DNA of 64,000 nt. Source: Paenibacillus tyrphae (GTDB lineage Bacteria > Bacillota > Bacilli > Paenibacillales > NBRC-103111). Below are positions 37,622 to 47,600 of this stretch, in pieces. The DNA is taken from positions 434,001 through 498,000 of the forward strand of contig NZ_JNVM01000004.1 in the NCBI RefSeq assembly GCF_000722545.1. Direction: 5' to 3'. A program made the translations under genes and the position numbers. The notes beneath the pieces were generated by a model. The model saw only the letters and a program-made list of their open reading frames with translations, was not told the DNA's origin and made no database searches. How positions within the stretch are numbered: the first letter of the stretch is position 1; every line of letters starts with the position of its first letter.

Positions 37622-39923
37622 CCTGGTACCGTTATACGAGCCGCAGAGCGGGGTGTTGACCGTGCAGTACGCACCGGACGAACAGACTGTCCTTACCGAA
37701 AATCCGCCCCGATTTACCTGGATTCCGGCGCAATTGGAGCACGACCGGTACGTGCTGCAAATTTCCCCCAGCGCAGCATTTGTGGAGGAGGAGACGGAGA
37801 CGGTCGGGCCTGTTTCGTATAATTTGTATACGCCGGACCGTCCGCTGGAGCCGGGCACGTATTACTGGCGGTATGCACTGCTGACGGACAATGAAGCGGG
37901 CCGCACGGCCTGGAGCCGGGTACGGCGCTTTGCCGTGCCCGAAGGGCTGCCCGAGACGCCGCTGCTGTCGCCGGACCGCCGCTATGCGCAAGCCTCGGCG
38001 GCACATCCGCGGCTGTGGCTTCAGGCTTCCGAGCTGCCGGACTTCCGCCGCAGGGTGAAGGAAGATCCATCCTATTGCGGCTGGGAGACGTTCTACGAGC
38101 GCTCCGTCCAGCCATGGATCGGGCGCGAGCTTATTGCGGAGCCGCAGCCGTATCCGGACCACAAAAGGGTCGCGAGCCTGTGGCGGAACATGTACCTGGA
38201 TTGTCAGGAAGCGCTGTACGCCATCCGGCATTTGGCCGTAGCCGGCGTCGTGCTGGAGGATGAGGCGCTCATCAGACGCGCGAAGCTGTGGCTGCTGCAC
38301 GTGGCCGGCTGGAATCCCGAAGGAACGACCTCGCGCGATTACAACGACGAAGCGTCGTTTCGGGTAGCCGGGGCGCTCGCCTGGGGTTATGACTGGCTGT
38401 ACGACACGTTAAGCGAAGCGGAGCGCGAGCTTGTCCGCGGCTCGCTGCTTACGCGAACGGGGCTCGTGGCGTATCACGTGATGGAGCGCTCCAAAATCCA
38501 CCACGTCCCGTTCGACAGTCACGCGGTACGCTCGTTGTCCAGCGTGATGGTGCCCTGCAGCATCGCCTTGCTGGGGGAGGAGCCGCAGGCGCAGGAGTGG
38601 CTCGATTATACGCTTGAGTATTACGCGAACCTGTACACACCGTGGGGAGGCGTAGACGGAGGCTGGGCGGAAGGTCCGATGTACTGGACGACCGGCATGG
38701 CGTTTGTGACGGAAGCGTTCAATCTGCTCAAAAACTACACCGGCATCGATTTTTACCGCCGTCCGTTTTTCACCAAAACCGGCGATTTTCCGTTGTACTG
38801 CTTCAGTCCGGATACGCTGCGCGCCAGCTTCGGCGACCAGTCCACGCTCGGCGATCCCGTCAGCTTGAAGACCGCCTTCAACATCCGCCAGTTTGCCGGA
38901 GTGACCGGGAGCGGTCTGTATCAGTGGTATTTCGAGCGGGTCAAGGAGATCGATACAGACTCGGAAATGAAATTTTACAATTACGGCTGGTGGGATTTCC
39001 GGTTTGACGAAATGGTGTACCGCCACGATTACCCGGTAATCGAGCCGACTCCGCCGACGGAAGCGTCGATCGAGCCGGTCAAATGGTTCCGGGATGTCGG
39101 TTGGGTCGCCTTCCATGGGAATATGGCCGATCCGGAGCGCTATATCATGCTGCTGACGAAAAGCAGCAAGTACGGTTCCGTCAGCCACAGCCACGGCGAT
39201 CAGAACGGCTTCCTGCTGCATGCCTACGGCGAGCCGCTTGCCATCGAGAGCGGCCATTATGTCGCTTTCGGCAGCACGATGCACCGGAACTGGCGGAGGC
39301 AGACGCGTTCCACCAACAATATTCTCGTGGATGGGCTCGGCCAATACGCCGGAACGGATAAAGTGCTGGCGATGGCGGCCTCTGGCACCGTCGAGGCAGC
39401 GGAACAGCGGGACGGTTACGGCTATTCCCGCTGCAATGCGACGGCGGCCTATCGGCATTACGTTCCTTGCTTGAAGCGTTATGTCCGCGAGCTGTACTTT
39501 TTCGGGAAGTCGTTCGTCGTCGTCGCGGATCTGATCGATCTGGAGCGGCCCGGCCGCGTTGAGTGGCTGTTCCATACGCTGTACGAGATGAAGCTGTCCC
39601 GACAATCGTTTCAGGTGCAGGGCCGCAAGGCGGATATGGACGGACGTTTCGTCTACTGTTCGTCCGGCGAGCTGGAGCTGACGCAGCACAACGAATTTAC
39701 GGACGTCGATCCGTCCGAGTACGAAGGGCTGCCGGTCCACTGGCACTTGAAAGCGGCGACGAAGGAAGCGCGCAGCCATCGGCTCGTTACTCTGCTGGTG
39801 CCCGTCAAGCACGGCGAACCGAAGTACGTCTCGCATTTTCTGGACGATCAGGACCACGGCGTCCATTTGTATTTTACGGAGGACGGGGTAACCCGGAAGG
39901 TCGAGGTGCCGAAGGCATATTAA
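37614..39923 (+). CDS. DUF4962 + heparinase II/III lyase, intracellular
   Basis: A 769-residue protein: an N-terminal Fn3-like DUF4962 domain ('NPPRFTWIPAQ', 'PLEPGTYYWRYAL', to about 110), an alpha toroid (120-460; 'LWLQASELPDFRRRVKED', 'HVPFDSHAVRSL') and a Hepar_II_III beta-sandwich domain with 'SVSHSHGDQNGFLLHAYGEP' near 520-540. This is the build of heparinase-II/PL21-like lyases. Again no signal peptide. AGGAGGGGAG lies before the ATG. Last gene of the lyase operon, followed by a strong terminator. Confidence 0.78.
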   Translation: MSSLVPLYEPQSGVLTVQYAPDEQTVLTENPPRFTWIPAQLEHDRYVLQISPSAAFVEEETETVGPVSYNLYTPDRPLEPGTYYWRYALLTDNEAGRTAWSRVRRFAVPEGLPETPLLSPDRRYAQASAAHPRLWLQASELPDFRRRVKEDPSYCGWETFYERSVQPWIGRELIAEPQPYPDHKRVASLWRNMYLDCQEALYAIRHLAVAGVVLEDEALIRRAKLWLLHVAGWNPEGTTSRDYNDEASFRVAGALAWGYDWLYDTLSEAERELVRGSLLTRTGLVAYHVMERSKIHHVPFDSHAVRSLSSVMVPCSIALLGEEPQAQEWLDYTLEYYANLYTPWGGVDGGWAEGPMYWTTGMAFVTEAFNLLKNYTGIDFYRRPFFTKTGDFPLYCFSPDTLRASFGDQSTLGDPVSLKTAFNIRQFAGVTGSGLYQWYFERVKEIDTDSEMKFYNYGWWDFRFDEMVYRHDYPVIEPTPPTEASIEPVKWFRDVGWVAFHGNMADPERYIMLLTKSSKYGSVSHSHGDQNGFLLHAYGEPLAIESGHYVAFGSTMHRNWRRQTRSTNNILVDGLGQYAGTDKVLAMAASGTVEAAEQRDGYGYSRCNATAAYRHYVPCLKRYVRELYFFGKSFVVVADLIDLERPGRVEWLFHTLYEMKLSRQSFQVQGRKADMDGRFVYCSSGELELTQHNEFTDVDPSEYEGLPVHWHLKAATKEARSHRLVTLLVPVKHGEPKYVSHFLDDQDHGVHLYFTEDGVTRKVEVPKAY

Positions 39924-39953
39924 ACCTTCGGATGATAACCGGGCAACAATTCG

Positions 39954-40001
39954 AAAAGCTGCCAAAAGGATAACGAATTATCCTTTCGGCAGCTTTTTTT
40001 G
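39954..40001 (+). terminator. Strong Rho-independent terminator
   Basis: AAAAGCTGCC-AAAAGGATAA and TTATCCTTT-CGGCAGCTTT form a long stem followed by TTTTG. Confidence 0.88.
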
Positions 40002-40338
40002 CGCAAAAAAATATTAAGTATTTGAAAAAATGCTCTCCGAGTCTGTCAGCTATATACGAAAAAAAACAGATGGTCAATTGACCGCCTTTTCTTTTTTGGC
40101 TGCAGAGAACCAGATAATCTACATCTTTTGTCATCAGTCGACAAAATATCAGAATATGAAAGTCGAATCTTCTGAATAGGCTTTGTTAACCGTTTGTAAA
40201 AATGTCTAATTTTTGAACAAAAGTTTATAATTGATTACAAAATAGGACTTTACTACCATGTTATCTTTGCCTAATAATTGTATATAATTAGCAAGTGTTG
40301 GTTATTTTGTAATCACATAGAAGGGGGTGACGACCGGA
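40002..40338. promoter_or_regulatory. AT-rich control region before the lipopeptide cluster
   Basis: No gene seen. The stretch is far more AT-rich than its surroundings, as is usual for AbrB-controlled secondary-metabolite promoters. Possible sites: TTTGTCGAC on the minus strand (40146-40138), 8/9 to a Spo0A box; AGTCGAA at 40161-40167; -10-like TATAAT at 40226-40231 and 40283-40288. A strong ribosome site GAAGGGGGTG follows at 40321. Confidence 0.4.
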
Positions 40339-40428
40339 TGTTCTCACGAAGGCCTTCTTGGATTTTGAATGCCGATGCAAGCTCTCGCACACAACGGAAG
40401 ACGCCGCAAAACATTTGCCCTTCGTAAA
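40339..40428 (+). CDS. Possible 29-residue leader peptide
   Basis: ATG at 40339 preceded by GAAGGGGGTGACGACCGG, one of the better ribosome sites of the region. It gives a 29-residue, basic, Ser/Arg-rich peptide beginning MFSRRPSWIL and ending NICPS. No homologue recognised. It may be a leader peptide or the start of a decayed gene. Confidence 0.3.
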
Positions 40429-40809
40429 CTCCGGGCAAAAAAAGCTCCATAAAATGGGAGGCCGGTTGCTTAAAGTCAGCCTGCTCCATCTCAAACATCA
40501 TGTTCAACCCACGTTCAGTTCATCGCAGCAGGAAACCGCACCCGCATCATTCCTACACACAAAACCTTACTCCTTAGTCTACCGCATGACCCGTTTTCGG
40601 AACAAGCATCGAATCCTACAGGAACACCTGAAGGAAGTTTGCAGCATGACGAATCGATAAGTGATCCAGGTTCCGCCCTTGTTGCAGGCGATATTGCCGT
40701 ATGCCAGGCGCTTCAAAAAGAGGGTACGAACATTAAGAACCACACCGCGGAGGTAAGCCCTTAACTAACTTTATAACAGAATAAATCATACCTGAGGAGA
40801 GATTATGAT
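40429..40809. other. Long leader before ectB-like gene
   Basis: No supportable gene. One frame stays open from about 40467 to 40764 ('GSALVAGDIAVCQALQKEG' near its end) but has no start codon with a ribosome site, and another frame is open from 40358 to 40660. This may be a frameshifted relic or an untranslated leader. Confidence 0.4.
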
Positions 40810-42096
40810 ATGACAGTGAACACATTCGAAGCCTTGGAATCCAATGTTAGATCTTATTGCCGTTCGTTTCCGGACGTTTTCGTACGTGCCAAAGGCTCCG
40901 TCCTATATGCACAGTCCGGCAAGTCGTATATCGATTTTTTCGCCGGCGCGGGCGCTTTGAATTACGGACATAATAACGACTTTATCAAAGAGCGGCTCAT
41001 CCATTATTTGCAATCGGACGGCATCAGCCACGGGCTGGACATGTACACTTCGGCCAAGGAAACGTTTCTGCAGACATTCTCGGACAAAATTCTTAAGCCA
41101 CGCGGTCTGAACCACAAAGTACAATTTTGCGGTCCGACGGGAACCAACGCGGTAGAGGCGGCGTTCAAGCTGGCGAGAAAAGTAAAGGGCCGGACCGGCA
41201 TATTTGCCTTCATCGGCGCGTTTCACGGCATGTCGCTCGGCAGCTTGGCCGCCACCAGCAGCCTGTATCACCGCGAAGCGGGCGGAGTTCCGCTGCACGA
41301 CGTGACCTTCATGCCTTTCCCGGTAGGCTTTATCGACGGATTGGACACGATCGGATACATGGAGGCGATTTTGACGGACGACCATTCGGGTATCGCTAAA
41401 CCGGCAGCGATCATTCTCGAAACGATCCAGGCGGAAGGCGGTCTGAACGAAGCTCCGATCGAATGGCTCCGCCAGCTTCGCGATTTGTGCGACCGTCACG
41501 ACATTTTGCTCATTTGCGACGAAATCCAAGTCGGATGCGGACGGACGGGCCCGTTCTTCTCCTTCGAGCGCGCAGGCATCGTTCCCGATATGGCTGTGCT
41601 TTCCAAATCGATCAGCGGTTACGGGCTGCCGATGTCCATACTGCTGCTGAAGCCGGAGCTCGACGTCTGGAAGCCGGCGGAGCACAATGGCACATTCCGG
41701 GGGAACCAGCTTGCTTTCGTCGGTGCTACAGCTGCTCTCGAATTCCGCGAACAGACCGGCTTGGAGGCGGAAACGGAACGCAAGGCGAAATTCATCGAGC
41801 AATTTTTGAAGGAGCAAATTTTGCCGATCGACTCGCGTCTCACGGTAAGGGGCAGAGGGCTCATCTGGGGAATCGACACGTCGGGCAGCGAGGATGAAAC
41901 GCTCTCCAAAGCGATTGCCTCGCGCTGCTATGAGCTCGGGTTGATCATCGAGCGGGCGGGACGTAACGATGCGGTCGTCAAGCTGATGCCTGCGCTCACG
42001 ATTCCGATGGAAGAGCTTGCCAAGGGCTGCGAGATTTTGAAGCAGGCCGTAACGGAATGCTGCGCATCGAACTTGCTTCAACCGGAATTGGTCTGA
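40810..42096 (+). CDS. ectB: Diaminobutyrate--2-oxoglutarate aminotransferase (EctB-like)
   Basis: A 428-residue class III PLP aminotransferase resembling EctB: 'DFFAGAGALNYGHNN' near 38-52, 'FCGPTGTNAVEAAFKLARK', 'AFHGMSLGSLAATSS', 'LLICDEIQVGCGRTG' (PLP Asp) and 'VLSKSISGYGLPMS' with the Schiff-base Lys. It turns aspartate semialdehyde into L-2,4-diaminobutyrate. No ectA or ectC follows; instead an NRPS with two Dab-type adenylation domains does, so it supplies Dab for the lipopeptide. GAGGAGAG precedes the ATG. Confidence 0.88.
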   Translation: MTVNTFEALESNVRSYCRSFPDVFVRAKGSVLYAQSGKSYIDFFAGAGALNYGHNNDFIKERLIHYLQSDGISHGLDMYTSAKETFLQTFSDKILKPRGLNHKVQFCGPTGTNAVEAAFKLARKVKGRTGIFAFIGAFHGMSLGSLAATSSLYHREAGGVPLHDVTFMPFPVGFIDGLDTIGYMEAILTDDHSGIAKPAAIILETIQAEGGLNEAPIEWLRQLRDLCDRHDILLICDEIQVGCGRTGPFFSFERAGIVPDMAVLSKSISGYGLPMSILLLKPELDVWKPAEHNGTFRGNQLAFVGATAALEFREQTGLEAETERKAKFIEQFLKEQILPIDSRLTVRGRGLIWGIDTSGSEDETLSKAIASRCYELGLIIERAGRNDAVVKLMPALTIPMEELAKGCEILKQAVTECCASNLLQPELV

Positions 42097-42161
42097 AGTC
42101 TGGCCGGTGGATGATGGAGTAGCGAAATTTTATTCGGTTCACCATTTTATTAGAGGAGTGA

Positions 42162-43733
42162 ATGTTATTGATGAATAAAAGAGTTCTGACGTTGCTGTTG
42201 TCATGCCTGCTGCTTTGGACTGTCGTTGCAGCGCCTGCTTCCGCTGCCGCACCCGACCCGAACTTATCTGGCGTTCCCGGAACTTGGGCGCCCGGCGCCA
42301 CACCGAGCAACCTGAATCCGAACTACCCCGTCATTTTGTTCGTACAAGGCTTAACAGCAAACGCCGGAACTTGGTACAAAACGAACGATATGTACCAAAC
42401 GGCTTACAATAACGGATATCAAACCGCTTTCGTCGAGCTGTACGATTCGGGAGGCCCGTCGAAAAACATGTGGGATAACGGCAAGCTGCTTGCCGATAAA
42501 ATCGCGGAAATTTCCAAGGCGTTCCCGGGCAAAAAGCTCGTGATCGTCGCCCACAGCAAAGGCGGGGTCGATTCGCAAACAGCTCTCGTGCATTACGGTG
42601 CATATCCGTACGTTTCCAACGTTATCACTTTAGGAAGCCCTCACCACGGATCGCAGCTCGCCGATTTGGCCTACTCCGATTGGGCAGGATGGCTGGCGGA
42701 GCTGATCGGATATAAGTCCGAGGGCACCTACTCCATGCAAACGTCTTATATGAACTATTTCCGTTCGATTACCGATTCGCATGCCAACGTTTCGAAGAAC
42801 AAAATTTACACGTTCGCCGGCGACGGCTGGCACGATTCGAGTCTGATTTACCTCGCTGGAGGGCTGTATTTATCGAAATACGGTTCGAACGACGGTGTCG
42901 TAACGGTCAACAGCGCCCACAATCCCAAGGGCACCATGGTGAAGATCGGACCGTGGGACCACAAAGTAGTTCATAACGGCACGCCGATATTCCCGCTGAT
43001 CAAGCCTTATTTGACGGCTGCAGCCGGATTAGCAGCAGAGCCGGTAAGCAGCGGGCAAAGTGCGGCGCGGGAAACGAAACCGGTTGAGCTGGTTCAACCC
43101 GGCAGCACGCTGATCCGTGGAGGCAAGCATGAAAGCACCGCCGTCGAGCGTTTTCCCGTTGAGAATGACGTACGGAGCATCACGTTCGACTGGATTGCCG
43201 ATCAACCGGCGGACCGCCTGGAATTGATTGCGCCGAACGGCGAGAAAAGAACGGTCGACGTCAAGGTAGAGCAGGATCAGGAGCTGTTCAAAAACGGCTG
43301 GCACCATACTGCGGTCGTCGCCAAGCCGGAACAGGGCGAGTGGACGCTGCAGGCGCAATCCAAAAAGCCCGGCGCGCATCTGCTGACGGTTCAATACGAT
43401 TCGGCACTTTCCGACTCGCTCAAGCTGACGACACAAGACAAGCAAAAATTCCGTGTAGAAACCGACGGCAGCGGGTTGTCCTCCAACAAGCTCAACGTTC
43501 GTTACAATGTGAGCTTTATCCCTGAGCAAGGCAATCCGGGCAAAAAGCAAATTCAATCGTTGAAAAAACAAGCGGCGACAGGCGCGAACAACGAATTGGA
43601 TTTGACGGCAGCTCAAGAACCGGGCGTCTACCAAACGTCCGTCGAGGTTCAGGGTGTGACGGCGCAAGGCGTTCCGTTCGAAAGATCCCTGCTCCGCTCG
43701 GTCTATGTCGATAAACAGGGGGGAAGGCACTAA
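42162..43733 (+). CDS. Secreted alpha/beta hydrolase (lipase-like) in NRPS cluster
   Basis: A 523-residue exported protein. Signal peptide about 1-30 ('LTLLLSCLLLWTVVAAPASA'), then a lipase domain to about 290: oxyanion 'FVQGLTANAGTWY', nucleophile elbow 'VAHSKGGVD' (Ser near 128), 'TLGSPHHGSQLA' as in bacterial lipases, an Asp in 'SNDGVVTV' and a His in 'WDHKVVHNG'. The C-terminal 230 residues form beta-rich domains of unknown role. The start is uncertain (ATG 42162, TTG 42168 or ATG 42171; ribosome site AGAGGAGTG). Its place between ectB and the PPTase suggests a part in lipopeptide processing, export or self-protection (inference). Confidence 0.78.
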   Translation: MLLMNKRVLTLLLSCLLLWTVVAAPASAAAPDPNLSGVPGTWAPGATPSNLNPNYPVILFVQGLTANAGTWYKTNDMYQTAYNNGYQTAFVELYDSGGPSKNMWDNGKLLADKIAEISKAFPGKKLVIVAHSKGGVDSQTALVHYGAYPYVSNVITLGSPHHGSQLADLAYSDWAGWLAELIGYKSEGTYSMQTSYMNYFRSITDSHANVSKNKIYTFAGDGWHDSSLIYLAGGLYLSKYGSNDGVVTVNSAHNPKGTMVKIGPWDHKVVHNGTPIFPLIKPYLTAAAGLAAEPVSSGQSAARETKPVELVQPGSTLIRGGKHESTAVERFPVENDVRSITFDWIADQPADRLELIAPNGEKRTVDVKVEQDQELFKNGWHHTAVVAKPEQGEWTLQAQSKKPGAHLLTVQYDSALSDSLKLTTQDKQKFRVETDGSGLSSNKLNVRYNVSFIPEQGNPGKKQIQSLKKQAATGANNELDLTAAQEPGVYQTSVEVQGVTAQGVPFERSLLRSVYVDKQGGRH

Positions 43734-43742
43734 CCGACGCCT

Positions 43743-44477
43743 ATGACGATCGAAGTTTACGCAGTCCGGTTATCCGGGGAGCCCGAGGCCGGCATCATGC
43801 AGCAGTTGCACGATTGCGTATCGGAAGAAAAGCAGGCGAAGGCCGCAAGATTGAAGCAGCCTGCGGACCAGTGCAGAACGTTGGTCGGGGAAGCGCTGGC
43901 ACGGTGGCTCATCGGACAAAAATGGGGACTTCGCCCCCCGGATATCCGGTATATTCATAATGCTTACGGAAAGCCGTCTTTGGACGGTTTTCCGAATGTT
44001 CATTTTAACGTATCCCATTCCGGCGAATGGGTCGTGTGCGCCATCTCGGAGCAGCCGGTTGGCGTCGATATCGAACGGCAGCAGCACATCGATTTTTCAT
44101 GGTCTTATCATTATTTCGCCCCCGAAGAGGCATACGATTTGCAGCAGCGTCCGTTTGCGGAGAGATTGTCTTATTTTTACGATCTGTGGACTTTGAAGGA
44201 AAGCTTTATTAAGCAAAGAGGGGTCGGACTTTCTCTTCCTTTGGACCGTTTCGCGGTACGGGTAACGTCGGAAGGCAAGCCTATCCTGCTGCATAGCCCG
44301 GATTTGAAAGATTACTGGTTCAAGCAGTATCCTGTGGACGGTCCGTACAAGCTGGCTGTGTGTGGGCAGGAAAGTGATTTTGCCGAAGAACTGGTCATCC
44401 TGCCGTTCGACACGTTTATGAGCTCGCTCGGCTCCTTGCAGCTTGTCCCGCAGGTGGCGCAATCCGGCGAGTATTAA
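43743..44477 (+). CDS. Sfp-type 4'-phosphopantetheinyl transferase
   Basis: A 244-residue Sfp-type PPTase with all motifs: 'NAYGKPSL' (near 76), 'HFNVSHSGEWVV' (near 90), 'GVDIERQ' (Mg2+ ligands, near 106) and 'LWTLKESFIKQRG' (near 150). It loads phosphopantetheine onto the NRPS carrier domains. It starts 10 bases after the hydrolase stop and lies directly before the synthetase genes. Confidence 0.9.
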   Translation: MTIEVYAVRLSGEPEAGIMQQLHDCVSEEKQAKAARLKQPADQCRTLVGEALARWLIGQKWGLRPPDIRYIHNAYGKPSLDGFPNVHFNVSHSGEWVVCAISEQPVGVDIERQQHIDFSWSYHYFAPEEAYDLQQRPFAERLSYFYDLWTLKESFIKQRGVGLSLPLDRFAVRVTSEGKPILLHSPDLKDYWFKQYPVDGPYKLAVCGQESDFAEELVILPFDTFMSSLGSLQLVPQVAQSGEY

Positions 44478-44549
44478 TCATTTTTTAAGGCGCATCTGTT
44501 CGTATCATTCCACAAAAAGTAACGATTCGGCGTAGAAAGCTCAGCAGCC

Positions 44550-44600
44550 GGCGGGCGTTCGCACCTTCTGGCACATAAGAGCGCACCGGCTGCGTCCTTG
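44550..44600 (+). other. Hairpin in leader of first NRPS gene
   Basis: GCAGCCGG and CCGGCTGC pair across a loop holding further short complements (GCG-TTCGC). There is no T run, so it is not a plain terminator; it may be a leader structure in the 170-base PPTase-NRPS gap. Confidence 0.4.
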
Positions 44601-44647
44601 GGTTGCGTGGTCTGACTAACGAATTTCTAGACTAGGGGAGTGTCCAT

Positions 44648-47600
44648 GTGAGCGAGAATACGAATCAGCGATTTCCATTAACGCAAGCGCAGCTAAGAAT
44701 TTGGTACACGGAAATGATGAACCCGGATACCACCTTAAACATGCTCTCTGAATCTTTAAAAATACAGGGAGGACCCCTTGACGTAGATGTTTTAAAGCAG
44801 GCGATTTATCATATTATCCGGCAAAATGACGCGTTTCGGATCCGGATTGCGTTTGAAAATAACGAGCCGATGCAATGGTTCGAGCAGCCCGCGAATATTG
44901 TTCCCGAATGCGACTATGCGGAGGTTGACGGCTATGCGGAAGCGGAAGCGTGGACGGATCGTTTCAACCTGATTCCCATCGGCATGTTCGAGCCCCGATT
45001 GTATCATATTGTGATTCTAAAAGTTAACGAAAACGAGCATTGGGTCGTTTGCAAATTCAATCATATTATTTTGGATGGCATATCTTCGGATACGATGCTC
45101 CATCTGGTCATGGAGTATTATATAGAGATTGCAAAAGGCAACGTTCCGGCGCATCGTGCGCAGAGCACTTACCTGGATTACATTAATGCCGACCAGGAAT
45201 ACGGGAAGTCGGACCGTTACCAGAAAGATAAGGAGTATTGGCTGGACAAGTTTCGCACCTTGCCTGAGGTCATGGGGGTAAAATCGTATTCTGCCCATGC
45301 CGTAAGCACCGAGGCAAAACGAAAAAGCGTCGTCATTAGCGGTGATTTTTACGAGAAATTAAGGGCCTTTAGCGAGCAGAGCAACGTGAGTTTGTTTACT
45401 TTGTTTTTGACCGTATTGTACGTCTATCTGTATAAAGCGACCGGGAATGAGGACATTTCGGTCGGGACGATTTTGGCCAATCGTACCTCGAAGAAAGAAA
45501 AAGAGACGCTCGGGATGTTTGCCAGTACGATTGCCGGCAGAATATCGGTCGATCCGGACCAATCGCTGCTTTCCTTGCTGCATCACGTCTCCAAGGAACA
45601 GAAATCGGATCTGCGCCACCAAAAGTACCCTTACAACCAGCTCATTCAGGATTTGAGGGAGACTTATCCGAACAAGCAGGAGGTTCAGGATTTATACCGC
45701 GTGTCGATGGAGTACTTGCCGCTCCGGTATGAGCATTACGATAACCTGAGCGTCCGGCATTGCCCTAATTTTGGCGGCCATGAAGCGGGAGATTTTCTCG
45801 TGGACGTGTACGATTCTATCGATGATCGTCTGATCGACCTGCACGTCAGCTACCGGGCCCAATTGTACGATGACGGCGAAGCATCCCGGCTGGTCGACCA
45901 GCTGCTTGCCATTGTCAACCAAATGTTGGATCGGCCTGATCAGACGCTTCGCGAGCTATCCCTGCTGAGCGACAAAGAGAGAGAAAACATTTTGACCCGC
46001 TTCAATCCTTCTGCCGTAGACGATTCGCAGGAGCAAATGCTGCATGTGCGTTTTGAAGAGCAGGCGGCGAAGACGCCGGAGCACATCGCCGTCGTCGATA
46101 AGGACAAGCCGTTGACCTACGGAGAGCTGAACGAGCGGGCGAACCGGCTCGCCGGTGTGCTGAGAGACCGCGGAATTGGCCGGGAATCGATCGTCGGTAT
46201 ATTGGCCGACCGCTCGACGGAAACACTCGTCGGCGTGATGGCGGTATGGAAAGCGGGAGGGGCCTATGTACCGCTCGATCCCGATTATCCGCAGGACCGG
46301 ATCCAGTTCATGCTGGAGGACAGCGCATCGACCGTGCTGCTGACGCAGACGGGGCTCAAAGACCGCGTACAGGCTTGGCTGGCACAGGATGCTGCGCTGC
46401 AGACCGTGCTCTGCCTCGATGACGAAGCGTTGTACGCCGGCGATCCGGCGAATGTGCCGAACGTGAACGAGCCGCACGATCTGGCCTACGTGATCTATAC
46501 GTCGGGCACGACGGGGCGCCCGAAGGGTGTCATGATCGAGCACCGCAGCCTGACGAATACGGCGGCCGCCTACCGACGGGAATACCGGCTTGACGAGTCC
46601 CCGGTGCGGCTGCTGCAGCTCGCCAGCTTCTCCTTCGACGTCTTTGTCGGGGACGTGGCGCGGACGCTGTATAACGGCGGGACGATGGTCATTTGCCCGA
46701 AGGAGGACCGGATCGATCCCGCCCGCATGTACAGGTGGATTCGTGATTACGGAATTACCGTCTTCGAATCGACGCCGGCGCTGATCGTTCCGTTCATGGA
46801 ATATGTTGCCGAGAACGGCCTGGATATGAGCTCGATGAAGCTGCTCATCACGAGCTCGGACAGCTGCAGCGTGACGGATTACCAGGTGCTGCAGGAGCGC
46901 TATGGCTCGCAATTCCGCATTATTAACGCTTACGGTGTCACCGAAGCCGCCATCGATTCCAGCTTCTATGACGAGCCGTTGTCGAAGCTGCCGGATACGG
47001 GCAACGTGCCGATCGGCAAAGCGTGGCTGAACGCGAAGTTCTATATCGTCGACTCGCAGATGAATCCCGTGCCTGTAGGATTTCTCGGAGAATTATGTAT
47101 CGGCGGCATCGGGGTGGCGCGTGGATATTTGAACCGTCCCGAGCTGACGGCAGAGAAATTTGTGGATAGCCCGTTTGCGTCGGGTGAGCGTTTGTACCGT
47201 ACAGGAGACTTGGCACGCTGGATGGAAGACGGCAACGTAGACTTTATCGGCCGGATCGACTACCAGGTGAAAATTCGCGGTTTCCGCATCGAGCTCGGCG
47301 AGATCGAAAGCGCGATGCTGCGTTTCGAAGGCGTCAAGCAGGCGATTGTGGTCGACCGGACAGACGAGCGGGGGCAAAAATATTTGGCGGGCTATGCCGC
47401 AGCCGAAGAAACGTTCAAGCTGGACGAACTGCAGACTTATTTGAAACAAACCTTGCCTTCGCACATGGTTCCTTCGCGATTGATGAGGCTGGAGCGGTTA
47501 CCGCTGACGCCAAACGGCAAGATCGATCGGAAGGCGCTGCCGGTTCCGGACGGGATCGTGCAGACCGGAGCGGAGTACGAAGCGCCAAGCAAGCCGCAGG

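Noticed and set aside
38409..39965. 518-codon antisense frame over the DUF4962 lyase gene
   Set aside because: Antisense shadow of a gene with recognisable domains; no ribosome site or family match.
40288..40507. Two minus-strand frames opposite the leader region
   Set aside because: They overlap each other in different frames, lack ribosome sites and run against the strong plus-strand ribosome site.
44478..44647. T-box or riboswitch in the NRPS leader
   Set aside because: No T-box consensus (TGGNACCGCG) and no terminator T run were seen; only a simple hairpin.
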